Below, piece after piece: positions 47,791 to 58,564 of a DNA stretch of 64,000 nucleotides. Numbering within the stretch: the stretch's first letter is position 1; each line of letters begins with the position of its first letter. The notes below the pieces were generated by a model. The model saw only the letters and a program-made list of their open reading frames with translations, had not been told where the DNA came from and did not search any database. The stretch spans positions 62,001 through 126,000 of the forward strand of contig CM066297.1 of assembly GCA_033816765.1 (NCBI GenBank), in the 5' to 3' direction. The stretch comes from Nothopassalora personata. Its lineage: Eukaryota > Ascomycota > Dothideomycetes > Mycosphaerellales > Mycosphaerellaceae. A program made the translations under genes and the position numbers.

Positions 47791-48618
47791 CTACATAATC
47801 AACCTCCAAATCCCCAGAATGATGGCCGCGGCACCAGTACAAACTCCCATCAACCACTGCAACGTCGAAAACTTCACCGCCTCCAACCTCTCCTTGAGCG
47901 CAGCAGACTCCTGCTCAATCCTCGTCTCCGTCTCCTTGATCCTCAAATCCTGCGTATTGGCCTCTTCCCTTATCCGGCCCTTCTCTAAATTCAAATCCAA
48001 CCGCACAGACGCCTGAGTCCGCTGCACCTCATCCCGCAGACGGTTATTCAACTTCGCCAATTCATTCGTCAGCCTCTCGTGGGACGCTCGCGTGAGCGAC
48101 GATTCCGTGGTATCGGCACTTAGGAGTTCGGAGCGCAACTTTGCAAAGTCTACCTTTTGGGTGTAGGTGGCTTTTTCTTGGTCTTCGCGGAGGACCATGG
48201 TGCGCGTCAGGTTTTGGATGGATTCTTCGATGACGCTCGAGAGGACCTTCATCATTGCTACTGCTTGGTCTTCGGTGAAGCCTTCTTGTTGGAGGCGTTG
48301 GACGAATTTGAGGGTGTCGAAGTGGTGGTCTTTCGGGCGGGGGGTGGTGAAGGAGAAGGGTCGATGCGGTGGGATTGATGGGAGGATGGTTGAGGGAGGT
48401 TTTGATCTTCGTTGGGCCCAGGCATTGCGGGCGAAGGCTGAGGTTGCTGGTGTCGTTCCCGTGGGTGTGTGGTGTTTGGTAGTCGTGGCTGTGTTGCTGC
48501 TGCTGTATTGGGCGAGGGAGGATGCGGGCCGGATGGAGCTGGCTGTCCAGGCGAGTCGAGGTATGAATGTGCGTGAGGCTGCCTCGGCTGAGGCGATGAG
48601 AGGTGCCGCACCGGCCAT
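47791..48618 (-). CDS. FMP32: Mitochondrial DUF1640/CCDC90 (Fmp32/MCUR1-like) protein
   Basis: 275 aa from the ATG at 48,618. The frame is open further upstream but reads through a CA/TG microsatellite. The N-terminal ~100 residues are rich in Ser, Thr, Ala and Arg and lack acidic residues, as in a mitochondrial presequence. The family core begins at HHFDTLKFVQRLQQEGFTED, the standard DUF1640 start, followed by AVAMMKVLSSVIEESIQNL and a long coiled coil (about 150-250). A single C-terminal transmembrane helix (WLMGVCTGAAAIILGIWRLI) ends the protein. Homologues are inner-membrane proteins linked to cytochrome oxidase assembly, proline metabolism or the calcium uniporter; which role applies here is not known. 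Confidence 0.85.
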   Translation of the reverse strand: MAGAAPLIASAEAASRTFIPRLAWTASSIRPASSLAQYSSSNTATTTKHHTPTGTTPATSAFARNAWAQRRSKPPSTILPSIPPHRPFSFTTPRPKDHHFDTLKFVQRLQQEGFTEDQAVAMMKVLSSVIEESIQNLTRTMVLREDQEKATYTQKVDFAKLRSELLSADTTESSLTRASHERLTNELAKLNNRLRDEVQRTQASVRLDLNLEKGRIREEANTQDLRIKETETRIEQESAALKERLEAVKFSTLQWLMGVCTGAAAIILGIWRLIM

Positions 48619-49236
48619 GGTCGTCGTATGTGTGTGTGTTTGTGTGTGTATGCGCGCGTGTGAGTGCTGTCTGTATGCTACTTCTTGACATGTCGTCGGC
48701 AAAAAGGTCATCCCACTTTCACGACAGGGGATGCTGGCCACTGCCACCCACCCAATCACAGCACGAGCGCAAAAATGGTTGTCACTGACGGTGCATCAAA
48801 CGCTATCTCGCCCATTCACCTCCATCTTTCCACCGGCAGATAGCAGCCGATGCGCTTTCACATGTCAGCACACAAGAAGACACAAGAAACTGTATGTATG
48901 CTATCCGATCGACGTCTTGGTGTTGACGGCAACCATCCCCTCATCATCCATCACAAGCAGTAAGGCTCTCGTTGGCGTTCTCGTTACGTAGCAGAAACGA
49001 CACTCGGGCACGGAAACGACTCGCTTGGCACCTCGTCCGCCGCTGATCGAGGTGTGTGCCGAGAAGGTAAGCAAGATGCTGGGCAGAATGGGCGTGAGGA
49101 GCAGACGACACCTTCTTGCTACATTCCACGGTACTGCCAGAAACGGCCTCCTCTCATACCACTGCACACTGTTGCGACCAAGACCCAGCATAGCACACAC
49201 ACACACACACACACACCACCTCACACACCATCCGCA
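48619..49236. promoter_or_regulatory. Divergent intergenic region with two CA/TG microsatellites
   Basis: These 618 bp lie between divergent starts. A TG-rich run (48,628-48,663) lies just upstream of the mitochondrial gene's ATG, and a (CA)n run (49,196-49,217) lies just upstream of the DUF3602 gene's ATG. Both are probably within 5' UTRs. Confidence 0.5.
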
Positions 49237-49887
49237 ATGGCCCAACCACCAAAGACGGCAGGCGAAACCGCCAGCATGAAAGACGTCCCACCAACAGCGA
49301 CCCGCTCCCACGGCCGAGGCGGCGCAGGCAACATCAACAACAATCCTCCAGCTCCGGTCAACGCCGACGACCTCAAGACTCCCACCATCAAGTCTGTCAC
49401 CTACACAACCGGTCGCGGCGGCTCCGGCAACATGGCCAAGAATGACCCCGCCAGCCCCGATGAGACCCGTCTTGCGCAAGACGTGCACACCCCAGACCAC
49501 CACAGCAAAGACATGAACGGAACTTACCATTGGGGACGCGGCGGTCAAGGCAATATGACGACAATCGGCACGAGCGGTGCAGACCAAGCACGTGCGAAGA
49601 GTCAGGATCGCAAGAAGGCGAGGGCACTGTCGGGGAGCTCGGGGAAGAGACCGGACAATATCAGGGCGAGGACGGGGAGTTTCAAGGGTGCGATTGATAA
49701 GGGCAAGGAGTTGTTGGGATTGAAGAAGAATAGCAGTACCAGGAACGTTGATGTAGAGGGGAGTGCGATGGGAAAGAGCAGTCTGAAGGAGGATGAGAGT
49801 GCTGTTGGAAAGAGTCATCTCAAGGAGGATGAGAGTGCTGCTGTAAAGAGTCATCTCAAAGAGGATGAGAGTGCGATTGGTGATTAA
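49237..49887 (+). CDS. DUF3602 family protein with GRGGxGN repeats
   Basis: 216 aa, one exon. Three repeats of the family motif are visible: SHGRGGAGNINNNP (about residue 25), YTTGRGGSGNMAKNDP (about 60) and YHWGRGGQGNMTTIG (about 100). DUF3602 proteins are small, hydrophilic, probably disordered proteins found only in fungi; they have no established biochemical function. The C terminus carries a separate tandem repeat of about 12 residues (KSHLKEDESAVG and variants, about three and a half copies, 49,765-49,880) with near-identical DNA, so it expanded recently. No signal peptide is seen. Confidence 0.85.
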   Translation: MAQPPKTAGETASMKDVPPTATRSHGRGGAGNINNNPPAPVNADDLKTPTIKSVTYTTGRGGSGNMAKNDPASPDETRLAQDVHTPDHHSKDMNGTYHWGRGGQGNMTTIGTSGADQARAKSQDRKKARALSGSSGKRPDNIRARTGSFKGAIDKGKELLGLKKNSSTRNVDVEGSAMGKSSLKEDESAVGKSHLKEDESAAVKSHLKEDESAIGD

Positions 49888-51359
49888 GTGAGGAGGTGGA
49901 GGGAGAAATCGTGCGCGAGATGATGATACCCACTGGCTAGATGAGTTGAGGATATTTGGCTATGTACAGTACTTGTTATGACAGAGACGGAACAACAGTA
50001 CACAGAGGCGCGAGTCAAAACAGTGAATCAATGCAACCTTTATTTCACAAGGCCCTTGCCAACTTGAGCTTCTGGTATCGTACTGTCCAGAGACACAAAT
50101 CAATGATCACTTGGACGTCACTAGACAGGATCAGCTCGCACCATCTATCTGTCAGCGGCCTTAAGCTATGTGGCATGTTCCACTACCCCCTCGACTGGCA
50201 ACACCAGCGGATCGACTCCTCTCTTCTCCTCAGCAGCAGCAGCTTTCTCGTCCAGAGATTACTCGACCTTGTCTTCCTTGGCAGCGCCACCTTCGACATA
50301 ATAGCTTCATATGGTCCCGCTCACTGTGGGGCCCGCAGAACGGGACCGAATCCTCCCTGAAGGGAAGGTTCTGGGAGATGACTCTTCGTGAGGGACACAG
50401 CCGAGCATACGAGGATTATGCTACAGACGCGGTCCAGCCAAGAACGTTATGCTCGAGGGGAACAACCATTTGCTTGAGGCTCTTCTTGGCGGTCAGCTGG
50501 CCTCAGTAGCTGAGGATGGTCGCTCAGTTTGACCGAATACTTTGCCCGAAACGTGACATGGCAACCGCCCTAATTTACCTCCGTCATTGTGACTCGAGAT
50601 ATGGGATACCAGACATGTGTACACGTACTGAACGAAAATGAGATAGTGGTGAAGTGCTGAATAACTTCCCTTCCGCCGAGCGACAGCTAACGTGGGACCT
50701 GCGTATGCGTACCTCGATGCCCCGAAATACCGACGAGCCGCTATGCGTAGTGTCGCGCCATGAACAGGTCACGTCCCGCCTACGATGCGAGAATGAACGG
50801 GAGTCGGAGGAGAATGCGGTCCTCCATCATGGAAGAGCCTCTACAGGTACCTGGTCGACTGTGCAGCTTCATCAGTCCCCAAACCCATGGCCAGGGGTGG
50901 AGCTTGCGAAGCATGAACACAACCTTTGTGACAAATACCTCTTTCGAATCGTGGCGGTGCTAGTCTCGAGTGTCGGCAGGTTATGCCAGTCCTGAAATCT
51001 CAACACGTAGTATAGACCCTGCCGCTAGCATCGATTACCGCTAGGGTGTTATATAGGGCTATGATTAATGCACGTTCCCAACCTCGAAGATTTAACGCCG
51101 TTAAGATCTTCGATCACGTTACGGGGGTTATGACGATACGCTCCAGGCTGATTGGACTCACGTTGTTTACTTCATCGACACACGCTTGTTCACCAGCAAT
51201 TTACTTGTATGCGTTGTACGCAGTCATCCTGACATTGTGTGCGCTCTCATGGCCCCTCTGTGACAGGTCTGCAAGATATTCGAGTCAGATGATCTACTGT
51301 AAGCTTGCGCCAGTTGATCAGAGACATCGTTGACTCTTGAGACAACTCCCGCATCGGAG
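49888..51359. other. Intergenic region, possible decayed coding traces
   Basis: I see no complete gene. On the minus strand at about 50,310-50,190 a short stretch (VEGGAAKEDKVE, then after a stop DEKAAAAEEKRGVDPLVLP) has coding character but no start, domain or continuation. The rest is unassigned. Confidence 0.35.
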
Positions 51360-52080
51360 GCAGTATAGTCCGAGCTCGTTGACTTTGCCAAGTATTTTGC
51401 GCGACCGGACGAGTATCCATGGAGGGCTATGCAAACGACGAGACTGATGCGCTTTTGGAGGCGCTGTATGGCTGTGAGTGGCTGTTGGACTGTGGGCATT
51501 TGGAAATTCCAGTAGCCTTATCATCGTCACAGTCAATCCGAGTGGGCTCCCAAGCTGGCCGAATGACCTTCTCGTGAACAAGAGGGAATCAATTCCAGGT
51601 ACTTACATCTACCTCATCGAGTTGGACGGGTTCCACCAGCTTCATTGCCTCGATCCTGTTCGTAAGGCGCTCTTTGCATGACCGCTATAGGCAATGGGAG
51701 TGGCGGGAAGACGGAACAGTAGAGACGAGGAGTGCCGTCTTGCAACGTTGAGGCATGGTCCACTAGCTGGGTCAGTTCCACTGAGAAAGTAACGAATTGC
51801 TTCTGACGACAGACTTCTGCATCGACATCCTTCGTCGGACCTTAATGTGTCATGCTGATAACCACCCATTTCAACTCCGTACTAGATCGCGCAATGGCAA
51901 CCTCGATATCAACCTATCCATAAGGCATACTTGTAGGAACTTTGACAAGATTCAAGACTGGGCTAGGCAGCGAAAAGCGCCATCGTATGAGTGGCATGTT
52001 GCCGAGGGATTGAGCACGATCAGGCCTGATTTCACTCTCCAGGACGGCGACGGTTCTGAGGTTTGGCGTAGCCTGGAGGT
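51360..52080 (+). pseudogene. UstYa-family (DUF3328) oxidase-like gene, decayed
   Basis: Successive blocks of the UstYa family are present. SIHGGYANDETDALLEALYG (after a one-base frame correction near 51,425) is followed by a probable intron (GTGAGT...TTCCAG), then RESIPGTYIYLIELDGFHQL with HCLDPVRKAL (first HxxHC motif, about 51,630-51,665), then, after a likely intron ending in ACGACAG, CIDILRRTLMCHADNHPF and RHTCRNFDKIQDWARQ. In the second motif the residue before the Cys is Phe (TTC) where the family has His. UstYa proteins are oxidases in cyclic-peptide (ustiloxin- or cyclochlorotine-type) and related pathways. The frameshift, lost histidine and absent N-terminal membrane helix suggest inactivity. 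No precursor-peptide gene was found nearby. Confidence 0.6.
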
Positions 52081-55000
52081 GTCAGTGATGAGAGCTGAGG
52101 GCGTGGTTGTTTGAGCAAGGGAACGAGTGATAGACATGCACCATGCCTCGTACAATGCGCAATGGCTTCGATTCTTAGCGACGTACAATCTTCCATGCAC
52201 TCGCACCAGTCACAGCTAGAATAGTGCACTAGACCTCCCTTGTCGTCCTTGGGTAGCTTGTGGCTCAAAGATGCTCTCTCTGTGCCTGGGTCTGTCCTGG
52301 ATCCTGAACTCAACGATGATGAGGTCCACCTCTGCCAGTGTTCGAACGACCAGCCGCCCTTAACGGCCTCGCCGTTGTGACAAGCTCCACAATTACGCGA
52401 AGAACGAAGCTAGGCGGAGTATACAAATCCATTCAAAGATCGCCTCTTCCGCCCAAACACAACGCGAACAAGTGCGGACAATTACGCAAGATGTGCCGTG
52501 AGTAAGCATTATCTAGCATGTGATAGTAGGCAGAACTTCGGTAGAATGGCGTAAATTGGGATGGCGCGATATGATCGCTGCACTGGAAATAATGCCTTCA
52601 CAGCCGGTCCTTGCCTGAGATACGCATGGCATATTCCCTGCCATTGCTTACTGCCACGCGGCCGACAGCCAAAGGTCCCACCCGAATTCGCATTTTGCGC
52701 TGTACAGTCTACGACGAGTCGATCAATCTAAGTGTCGAGTACAGAAGGTGATTTTTCGGCGATATGCTGTCGTGAATTCCGGATGAAGCTGGGTTGGGCG
52801 GCCCCTTTTGACTGTCAGCCGCGTGCTGCATAGACTACAGGTGACCATTGCCACTGAAGCGTCGCTTCCGCATAGCTGAGTGAAGTCCTGCCTTGCCTCA
52901 AGCTGGCGTTTCCTGTCCAAAGCAGTCTTGCTCCAGTCACACAAGTCTTCCATGCTGGAAGACTTGTGTCTCCTTTCCATTGCAATGTTTGGCAGGTTTT
53001 GGTAGGTCGGAAGCGAACATATGCGCCAGACGACAAGACGTGGAGCAGTAAGGTATACAACCATGTATCTATGCAATCTCACCGGAGCATGTGCAAACTC
53101 TATAGTCGTATCCGCTGCGCATCTGATAGCCGGCTGGTAAAACGTTTCGCGTGCACTGTCATGGTGCTCTCCGCTCCACTTGACAATCTTGCAAGCAGCT
53201 TCCACCAGATTGAGCGCACTCCATCGCATCCTGGAAGTGCAAGATCTCGATGTCGTCCACAATGCTGCATGGTGCACTTGTCCGACACCGAACCGCCGGG
53301 ATTGGACTCGTCATCAAGAAAAGCTCCTACGAGCCTGATCCTGAACCTTGTAACAACTAGCCCAGCTGAGGATCACCATGGATGAACCCACAGTATTAGG
53401 GATGGAGCGTCGGAGTCGAGAGTTCCATATCACGAGACCTTGACGGAGAGAGCTCTCTCAAAGTGTCGAGTGTTCGATGATGCACGCATACGCAAGCTTC
53501 TTGGTCGCTGGCTGTTTAGCCTTCAGCGAGCTCTGGTTGAATATGGCGAACAGCACAATGGGAGGGCGAATTCTCATGCCAATGCATTGAAAGATTGACT
53601 AAAATTGCCGATGGACTCGAGCACAGACGTTGATCTTCGTGGTGACTTGCTTCAACCCCGAGAGAGACTCGTCGGTCCTTGGTGAAAGATTGGGTAGCCA
53701 ATTATCAGCTCGAGGCATTGAAAGATCGCTGATAAACATGCCTATACCCTCGTATGCAATGGCAGTTCCTTGGAATCTAGTCATTTGGAGCAGCCCGCCC
53801 AAATTGTGCCGGGTCAAGCTCTATTTTATGCAATATCCGACTCGTTCAGGCGGATCAGGCAATTCCTGACGAAGTTCTTGGCAGCTCGAATCATACATCA
53901 AGGAATCCATAGCGAGACAGATCTCAGCTCGTAGTGGCACGCTGGACTTATCAAGCACTTCTGACTTGTCAATTGGACTGACTGGGGACAAGCGTTCTGA
54001 AGCTGTGGAAGATCGTCGGGGTGAGCAGGAAGCCCATGTGCTGGAGCAACTTCATCAAACCTCGGCGAGAGGAGCACGATCTCTCCGAAAAGTACCCATG
54101 GCCGGTCAGGACTTCCTATCATGACCTGGTGACTATCCTCTGGTTCAGCAGTGTGATATTGAAGCATGAATTCCTTCTGATGGTCGAATCTTTTCATCCC
54201 AGCTTCTGCGCAGCTCAAAGTGTATCTCCGCAGCGATCAGGGCTGTTGAGTTTAGCAGTCGCCACCCGAAGGCAGCAAGGGAGCGTTGTGGATTCACTTA
54301 CAAACTAAGGTTTACTAGTACGTTCTATAGCATTCACTCACGATCCATGTGATTTGATGCTTACGCGTACATCTTGGCGCAAAGGGTATATAAGGGCGCG
54401 TTCATCCACTTGTAGATAGCAATGACAAGTAACAAGTATCACAAGCAAGCTCGTCATTCACTTACTCCGTTGCATAACTGGGCTACAAGGGCCACCAGAT
54501 AATTACCTCTCCTTTCATAGACAAGAGAGTGTACTGGAAGTCGTCGTTGTCACCTCTCCGGTGATGCTTCCAAGCAATTTCTTCAGGCGGACAGACTGAT
54601 GACCAGCCCACGCCGAGAAATTGCACACTCTCGAAGCTGACAAAGGCCACCCCGATCGCGCAGACTGTATCGTTCTCCGAGCTCTTATGTGTGCTCATGC
54701 ATGACAGCAGTGCGATCGGGAGCCAACTACTCGACAACACGGCTTGCTACTGAATCGAAAGTGCCCGCTGATTTATCAAGTGCGTGTCCACTGGCGCACG
54801 TAGGAGACATGAAGCAGGCAACATCCACCACGGACTTCAAGTTAGGGAGATCCCTCGATTGTTAAGTTGACGGGACGCTCGGGGAAGCCAAGCTCGGCAC
54901 GTGTCGACTTCTGTTCTTGACTTTATCTGTCGCCGACTTCCATTCTGTCTTCTGATTCCTATGCCGAAGACAATGTCCTGATCTGCCAGCCTAGAACCAT

Positions 55001-55147
55001 CGAAGCGACAAAGCGATCACGGGAACAAGCAATAGGAAGTCACCCTAAGCATTGGTTACACGATCATCAATTTAGCCGCTGTACACCGACCTTGGAAGTC
55101 CTTCTAGACACTGCCGGACCCACGTCTCTGTACATGCCGTTCACTGG
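52081..55147. other. 3-kb region without a recognised gene
   Basis: The longest open frame (minus, 53,277-52,723, 184 codons) has no recognisable domain, an irregular composition and no homologue that I can name. Other coding-like traces occur at 53,800-54,120 on the plus strand (ESYIKESIARQISARSGTLD) but are broken by stops. A perfect hairpin lies at 52,939-52,969. The region may hold decayed genes. Confidence 0.35.
52939..52969. repeat. Perfect 14-bp inverted repeat, 3-nt loop
   Basis: ACACAAGTCTTCCA, then TGC, then TGGAAGACTTGTGT. There is no T-run after it and no adjacent gene end, so it is not an obvious terminator; its function is unknown. Confidence 0.9.
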
Positions 55148-56068
55148 CTATAGGCAGTACATCACCGCCAGAACCACACCCACGACTGCAACCACGACCG
55201 CAAGCTTCTGACAGGCAAGCCGCATCTCATGGATCTTCAGCTCCCTCATCCGTTTCTTCGTCGCAAGCTCATCGTTCCCGTTCGGAAATGGCCACCACGG
55301 GATTTCGTGACCCAAGAAGTCGCATAGAGGGCCCCAGCCCTGATCGATGTGATACTCAAGCAGTCTGTCCTTCGGCACCATCGAACGAACAGCTCGATAA
55401 TGCTCACGGTAGACACCTTTACCGTTGACCGCAAAGCCGCGGAAGAACTTCTTCCAGACGAGAACGAAGACGGGTCGACTCCAGCGACTGTTGCTCCTGA
55501 AGATCCATCCCACCCACGCTGCGACGATGGCAGAGGGACTGTATGTTTCGGCGATGAGGGTGCGCATCACGGAACTTTCTCGAGGAGTTATGCGTCAGTC
55601 TCGGTCGCAGGTCGGTGACAAGATGCCGAGAGACTTACTCATGCCAACTGTCCACGTCCCTGTTGGTGAGAATGACCTTCGCATCTGGGTATGCTTCGAT
55701 CAACTCTTTGGCGAAACAGGCGGCCGGCATGTCTGTCACGGCCTTAGGTTATGGTCAGCTTAAGGCGTTTCACCTCACGATCCTTCTTTTTGCTTTACCG
55801 CACCTGACAATGGCCCAACAACTGATGAAACTCCTCCTTCCCAAACAAAGTGCCTCTACCCTCGAGCTTCGCGCGAAGCGCCGCTGACCACAGTTCGCAA
55901 TCTCGCGGATTCTCCATTGTGGCAGCATAGCCGTGGTAAGTTGAGCCGTAGCCAAGTTGCTCAAGTGCAGTCCTCAATGCTGAGTGTTGTTAGCTCTACT
56001 CCTAGGAATGCCAAGTCTTACACACAGTTGGTGCCAGTGCGACTCAATCCAAGCCCCAGTACACGCAT
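55148..56068 (-). CDS. Sulfotransfer_4-family P-loop protein with C-terminal membrane anchor
   Basis: Four exons (56,068-56,026, 55,979-55,804, 55,742-55,639, 55,574-55,148) total 750 nt, 249 aa. The splice phases are consistent and each junction restores a family motif. MRVLGLGLSRTGTN-SLRTAL forms the P-loop-like sulfate-donor motif. Then come EQLGYGSTYHGYAATMENP, DMPAACFAKELIDAYPDAKV, ILTNRDVDSWHD-SVMRTL and AVRSMVPKDRLLEYHIDQGW with PLCDFLGHEIP, the typical C-terminal block. A hydrophobic helix at the end (LAVVVAVVGVVLAVMYCL) suggests membrane anchoring. These fungal proteins are annotated as sulfotransferase-like; substrates are unknown and activity is unproven. The introns are 46, 61 and 64 nt. 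The gene appears intact. Confidence 0.82.
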
Positions 56069-56353
56069 CGGTACGACTCGTCGGCAATGATGTCGATCAA
56101 TGTTGGTGATATCTTGCTGCCATACTCGGTCGAGGTCTGAATGGTGTGCCATGATATGTATCGTTGCTCGGGTAGGCACTTGCTACGGTCATCGATGAGC
56201 GGAAGACTCTTATGACCTGTTACTGGCTTAGCTGCGCTGTGATAAGCTGCACGCTTCACTGTCGCGTGGCTAAGGTAAGTGATTGGACATCCGTGGCGCG
56301 AGATCACACGGTCAAGTATGGTCGACATTCCGTTATCCCGGAGGTCTCGTAAG

Positions 56354-56945
56354 TCACACTGTCCTTGGCAACCACGACTCTCCCATACACCACCAACTGA
56401 AGGACCCTAAGCCAGAATCTCCCGCCCACCTCCCCCCATTCTGGAATTCCCTCTTCTTTCCAGTCGCTGCGTAGCCACACCGCCAATACCACTCCCTCAA
56501 CCCCGTCCTCGAACTCACAACATCGAACTCCATCCTCTTCGCCAGCCACTTCTCCGCAACAAACCTCTCCGACGCCCTCAGCATCTCAAGTCCATCACCA
56601 TCCTTATGACGATCCGATGAGACGGACAGCAGCCCAAGCCATGCAGCATCTGCTGATATACGGTTCTGGAGGATCAGAAGGCTTTATTAGATAGCAGAAT
56701 GCCATTAGTAGTTCGCTGGGTTTCATGACGCCGGTGAGGAGCACGGAATCGGAACTTTCGGTGAAGGGCCTGTCCAGGTCTGTTGAGACGATGTCGAACC
56801 TTTGCTCCTGGTCGTCTGAGAGCCGCGTCTGACCTGCGCGTTCGCTGCGGAAGGCTTCGTTGATTAGGCCTGCTAGGTGAGGTGCATCGTTTGGAGCGGC
56901 CAGGCGATACGTCAGTTGAGACCTAGTAGTGTCGTTCAGTGACAT
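56354..56945 (-). pseudogene. GNAT-family N-acetyltransferase with frameshift
   Basis: The first frame (from ATG 56,945) reads TYRLAAPNDAPHLAGLINEA with FRSERAGQTR, then LLMAFCYLIKPSDPPEP. A different frame continues ISADAAWLGLLSVSSDRHKD, then GLEMLRASERFVAEKWLAKR, VVSSRTGLREWYWRCGY and TGKKREF. Together these are the complete GNAT fold order (N-terminal helices, beta-4/P-loop region, C-terminal WYxRxGY). The shift falls between about 56,690 and 56,640, with no intron that keeps both halves. The R/QxxGxG acetyl-CoA loop is also poor (DRHKDGDG). The gene is therefore probably inactive, unless the frameshift is a sequence error. Confidence 0.6.
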
Positions 56946-57153
56946 GATGATGTAGAAGTGACTGTGGTCAGAACAGATCTGAATTGCGGAATGGTAGGTA
57001 GCACAGGACCTTTATCATTTCCTGCGCCTTACGCCCATCCGGAAAATGATGACGAGGCCGATGTCGATGCCGAGCTCCGGCTTGATCCAGTTCAATCGAG
57101 CTCGAGGGGGGCCAAGTCATGAAAATACTCTCACATCATGTCGCCACTAGCCT

Positions 57154-58564
57154 TTAGACTTGAAAGACCCGCTTGACCAACCCCGGTCGGTGACGCTGAG
57201 CATAGCTCGCACGCCTCAACTCCACATTCTTCGCATCGTTCGCGGCAATGATCTCTTCACCAGTCTCGGCATGGCTCGTGATCGACTCGTGGTTTGGGAA
57301 GAAGCGCTTGAAACCCCAGTAGAGAACGCCTGCGGCGAAGAAAGAGTAGACGTAGCCGATCGCGAACCTGGACAAGATCAGTCAGCCATGTGGTCTCGTT
57401 TTGCATCATTCAGATGATCCGACTAACAGGTGTTGCCCACCGATTGACATTCCAGTCATCTGGCCACCAGCCACGACGATGCTGTTCACGAATCTTGGTA
57501 GAGGAAGACATTTTGAGCAGGGAGCTTGTTCGCGTATCTTGAGAAATCCGCGATGTTCAAGCCCAAGGTGGCATAGTTGCCCAGAACTCCATTGAGGTTT
57601 GAGAAGAAGGCCCAAGCGAGGATCGAGCCGTGGACAGTAGTGCCTTGAGTGATGACTGTACTACGGCTGATGCTCCCGTCAGCCCTACGAAGGGTGTCTT
57701 CGAAGATGGCCAGGAAAACGATTGGCGCGATGATACTCTTAAAGCCGAAGAAGTATTGGATCTTCGTGTACGGTATGCACAAGAATGGTAGTTGCAGTAA
57801 GAATTAGAGCAGAAATCCGATCATCCCTCCCGTTGAGATGCCCTCGCTGTCGGGAATGTGGTTCGGTATGTTGGCGAAGCTTGGCCAGATTACTGTCAGC
57901 AAGACGGTCATACATTGGCCTCCAGTCGTACTCTGCACCCCCAGCCAGACGATAGCGAGGACACAGCGTGAAAGCACGACGAAGTAGCTGAAATAGTAGC
58001 CGAATGCTATACAAGCTAGTACCGAAACGGAGTATGTAAACTTGCTCCGACCCTGCCGTTGATGGTGATGACGATGCCCATCAGAGTGTTCCCGAGTACG
58101 CACGCGCCAATGGCCATGTTCCAGCTAAGACCAACCGCGATCATGGAGGAAGCGACTTCCCAGTTCGACATGGCCCAAGCATCGGCCTATCATGACCAGT
58201 CAGTCAGTAGATATTCGGAAATCTGGGGATAGAGTCACGCTAGCCAGCAATATCTCGTAGCACGCCCCTGCAGCGCTCTGCATGTGCGGGAGTCGCTGTC
58301 TAAGACAGCTTGGCCAGCTTGAAACGTCACTAGCGGTAGCGAAACCACAATTGTATGTACTCTCCAGACCGAACTTACCATCCAGTAGGCAAAATAAGCC
58401 ATCCAGCTCCATGTCCGCTTGGAGTGAGGAATTGGGTCGAAATCAGCGTTGGAGGCACTCTTTGTAGTAGCAAAACTGCTCTCTTCCTGTCGGACCTCGA
58501 GACTGAAGCCTGGCAGGCGACTTCTCAGCTTACCAAAATGACCGGCAGTTGCAGGCTCAACCAC
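57154..58564 (-). pseudogene. NCS1 nucleobase/allantoin-type permease, decayed
   Basis: Family blocks appear in order on the minus strand: LEVRQEESSFATTK, ASNADFDPIPHSKRTWSWMA, NWEVASSMIAVGLSWNMAIG, CVLGNTLMGIVITINGRVGA, ACIAFGYYFSYFVVLSRCVL, WLGVQSTTGGQCMTVLLTVI, WPSFANIPNHIPDSEGISTG, TLGLNIADFSRYA, WWPDDWNVNRWATP and FAIGYVYSFFAAGVLYWGFK. These are the helices of a Fur/Dal4-type NCS1 transporter. A frameshift after GASLH (near 58,050), an in-frame TAA after GFLL (about 57,803) and the missing start codon indicate a pseudogene. Some interruptions could be short introns, but the TAA lies inside a membrane helix. Confidence 0.7.

Noticed and set aside
49765..49887. DUF3602 C-terminal repeats as a RiPP precursor partnered with the UstYa-like gene
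   Set aside because: There is no signal peptide, no KR/KK Kex2 sites around the units, and the GRGG motifs identify a widespread non-precursor family.
52723..53277. 184-codon minus-strand open frame
   Set aside because: No recognisable domain, an overlapping plus-strand frame of similar length, and a hairpin inside it; too weak to call a gene.
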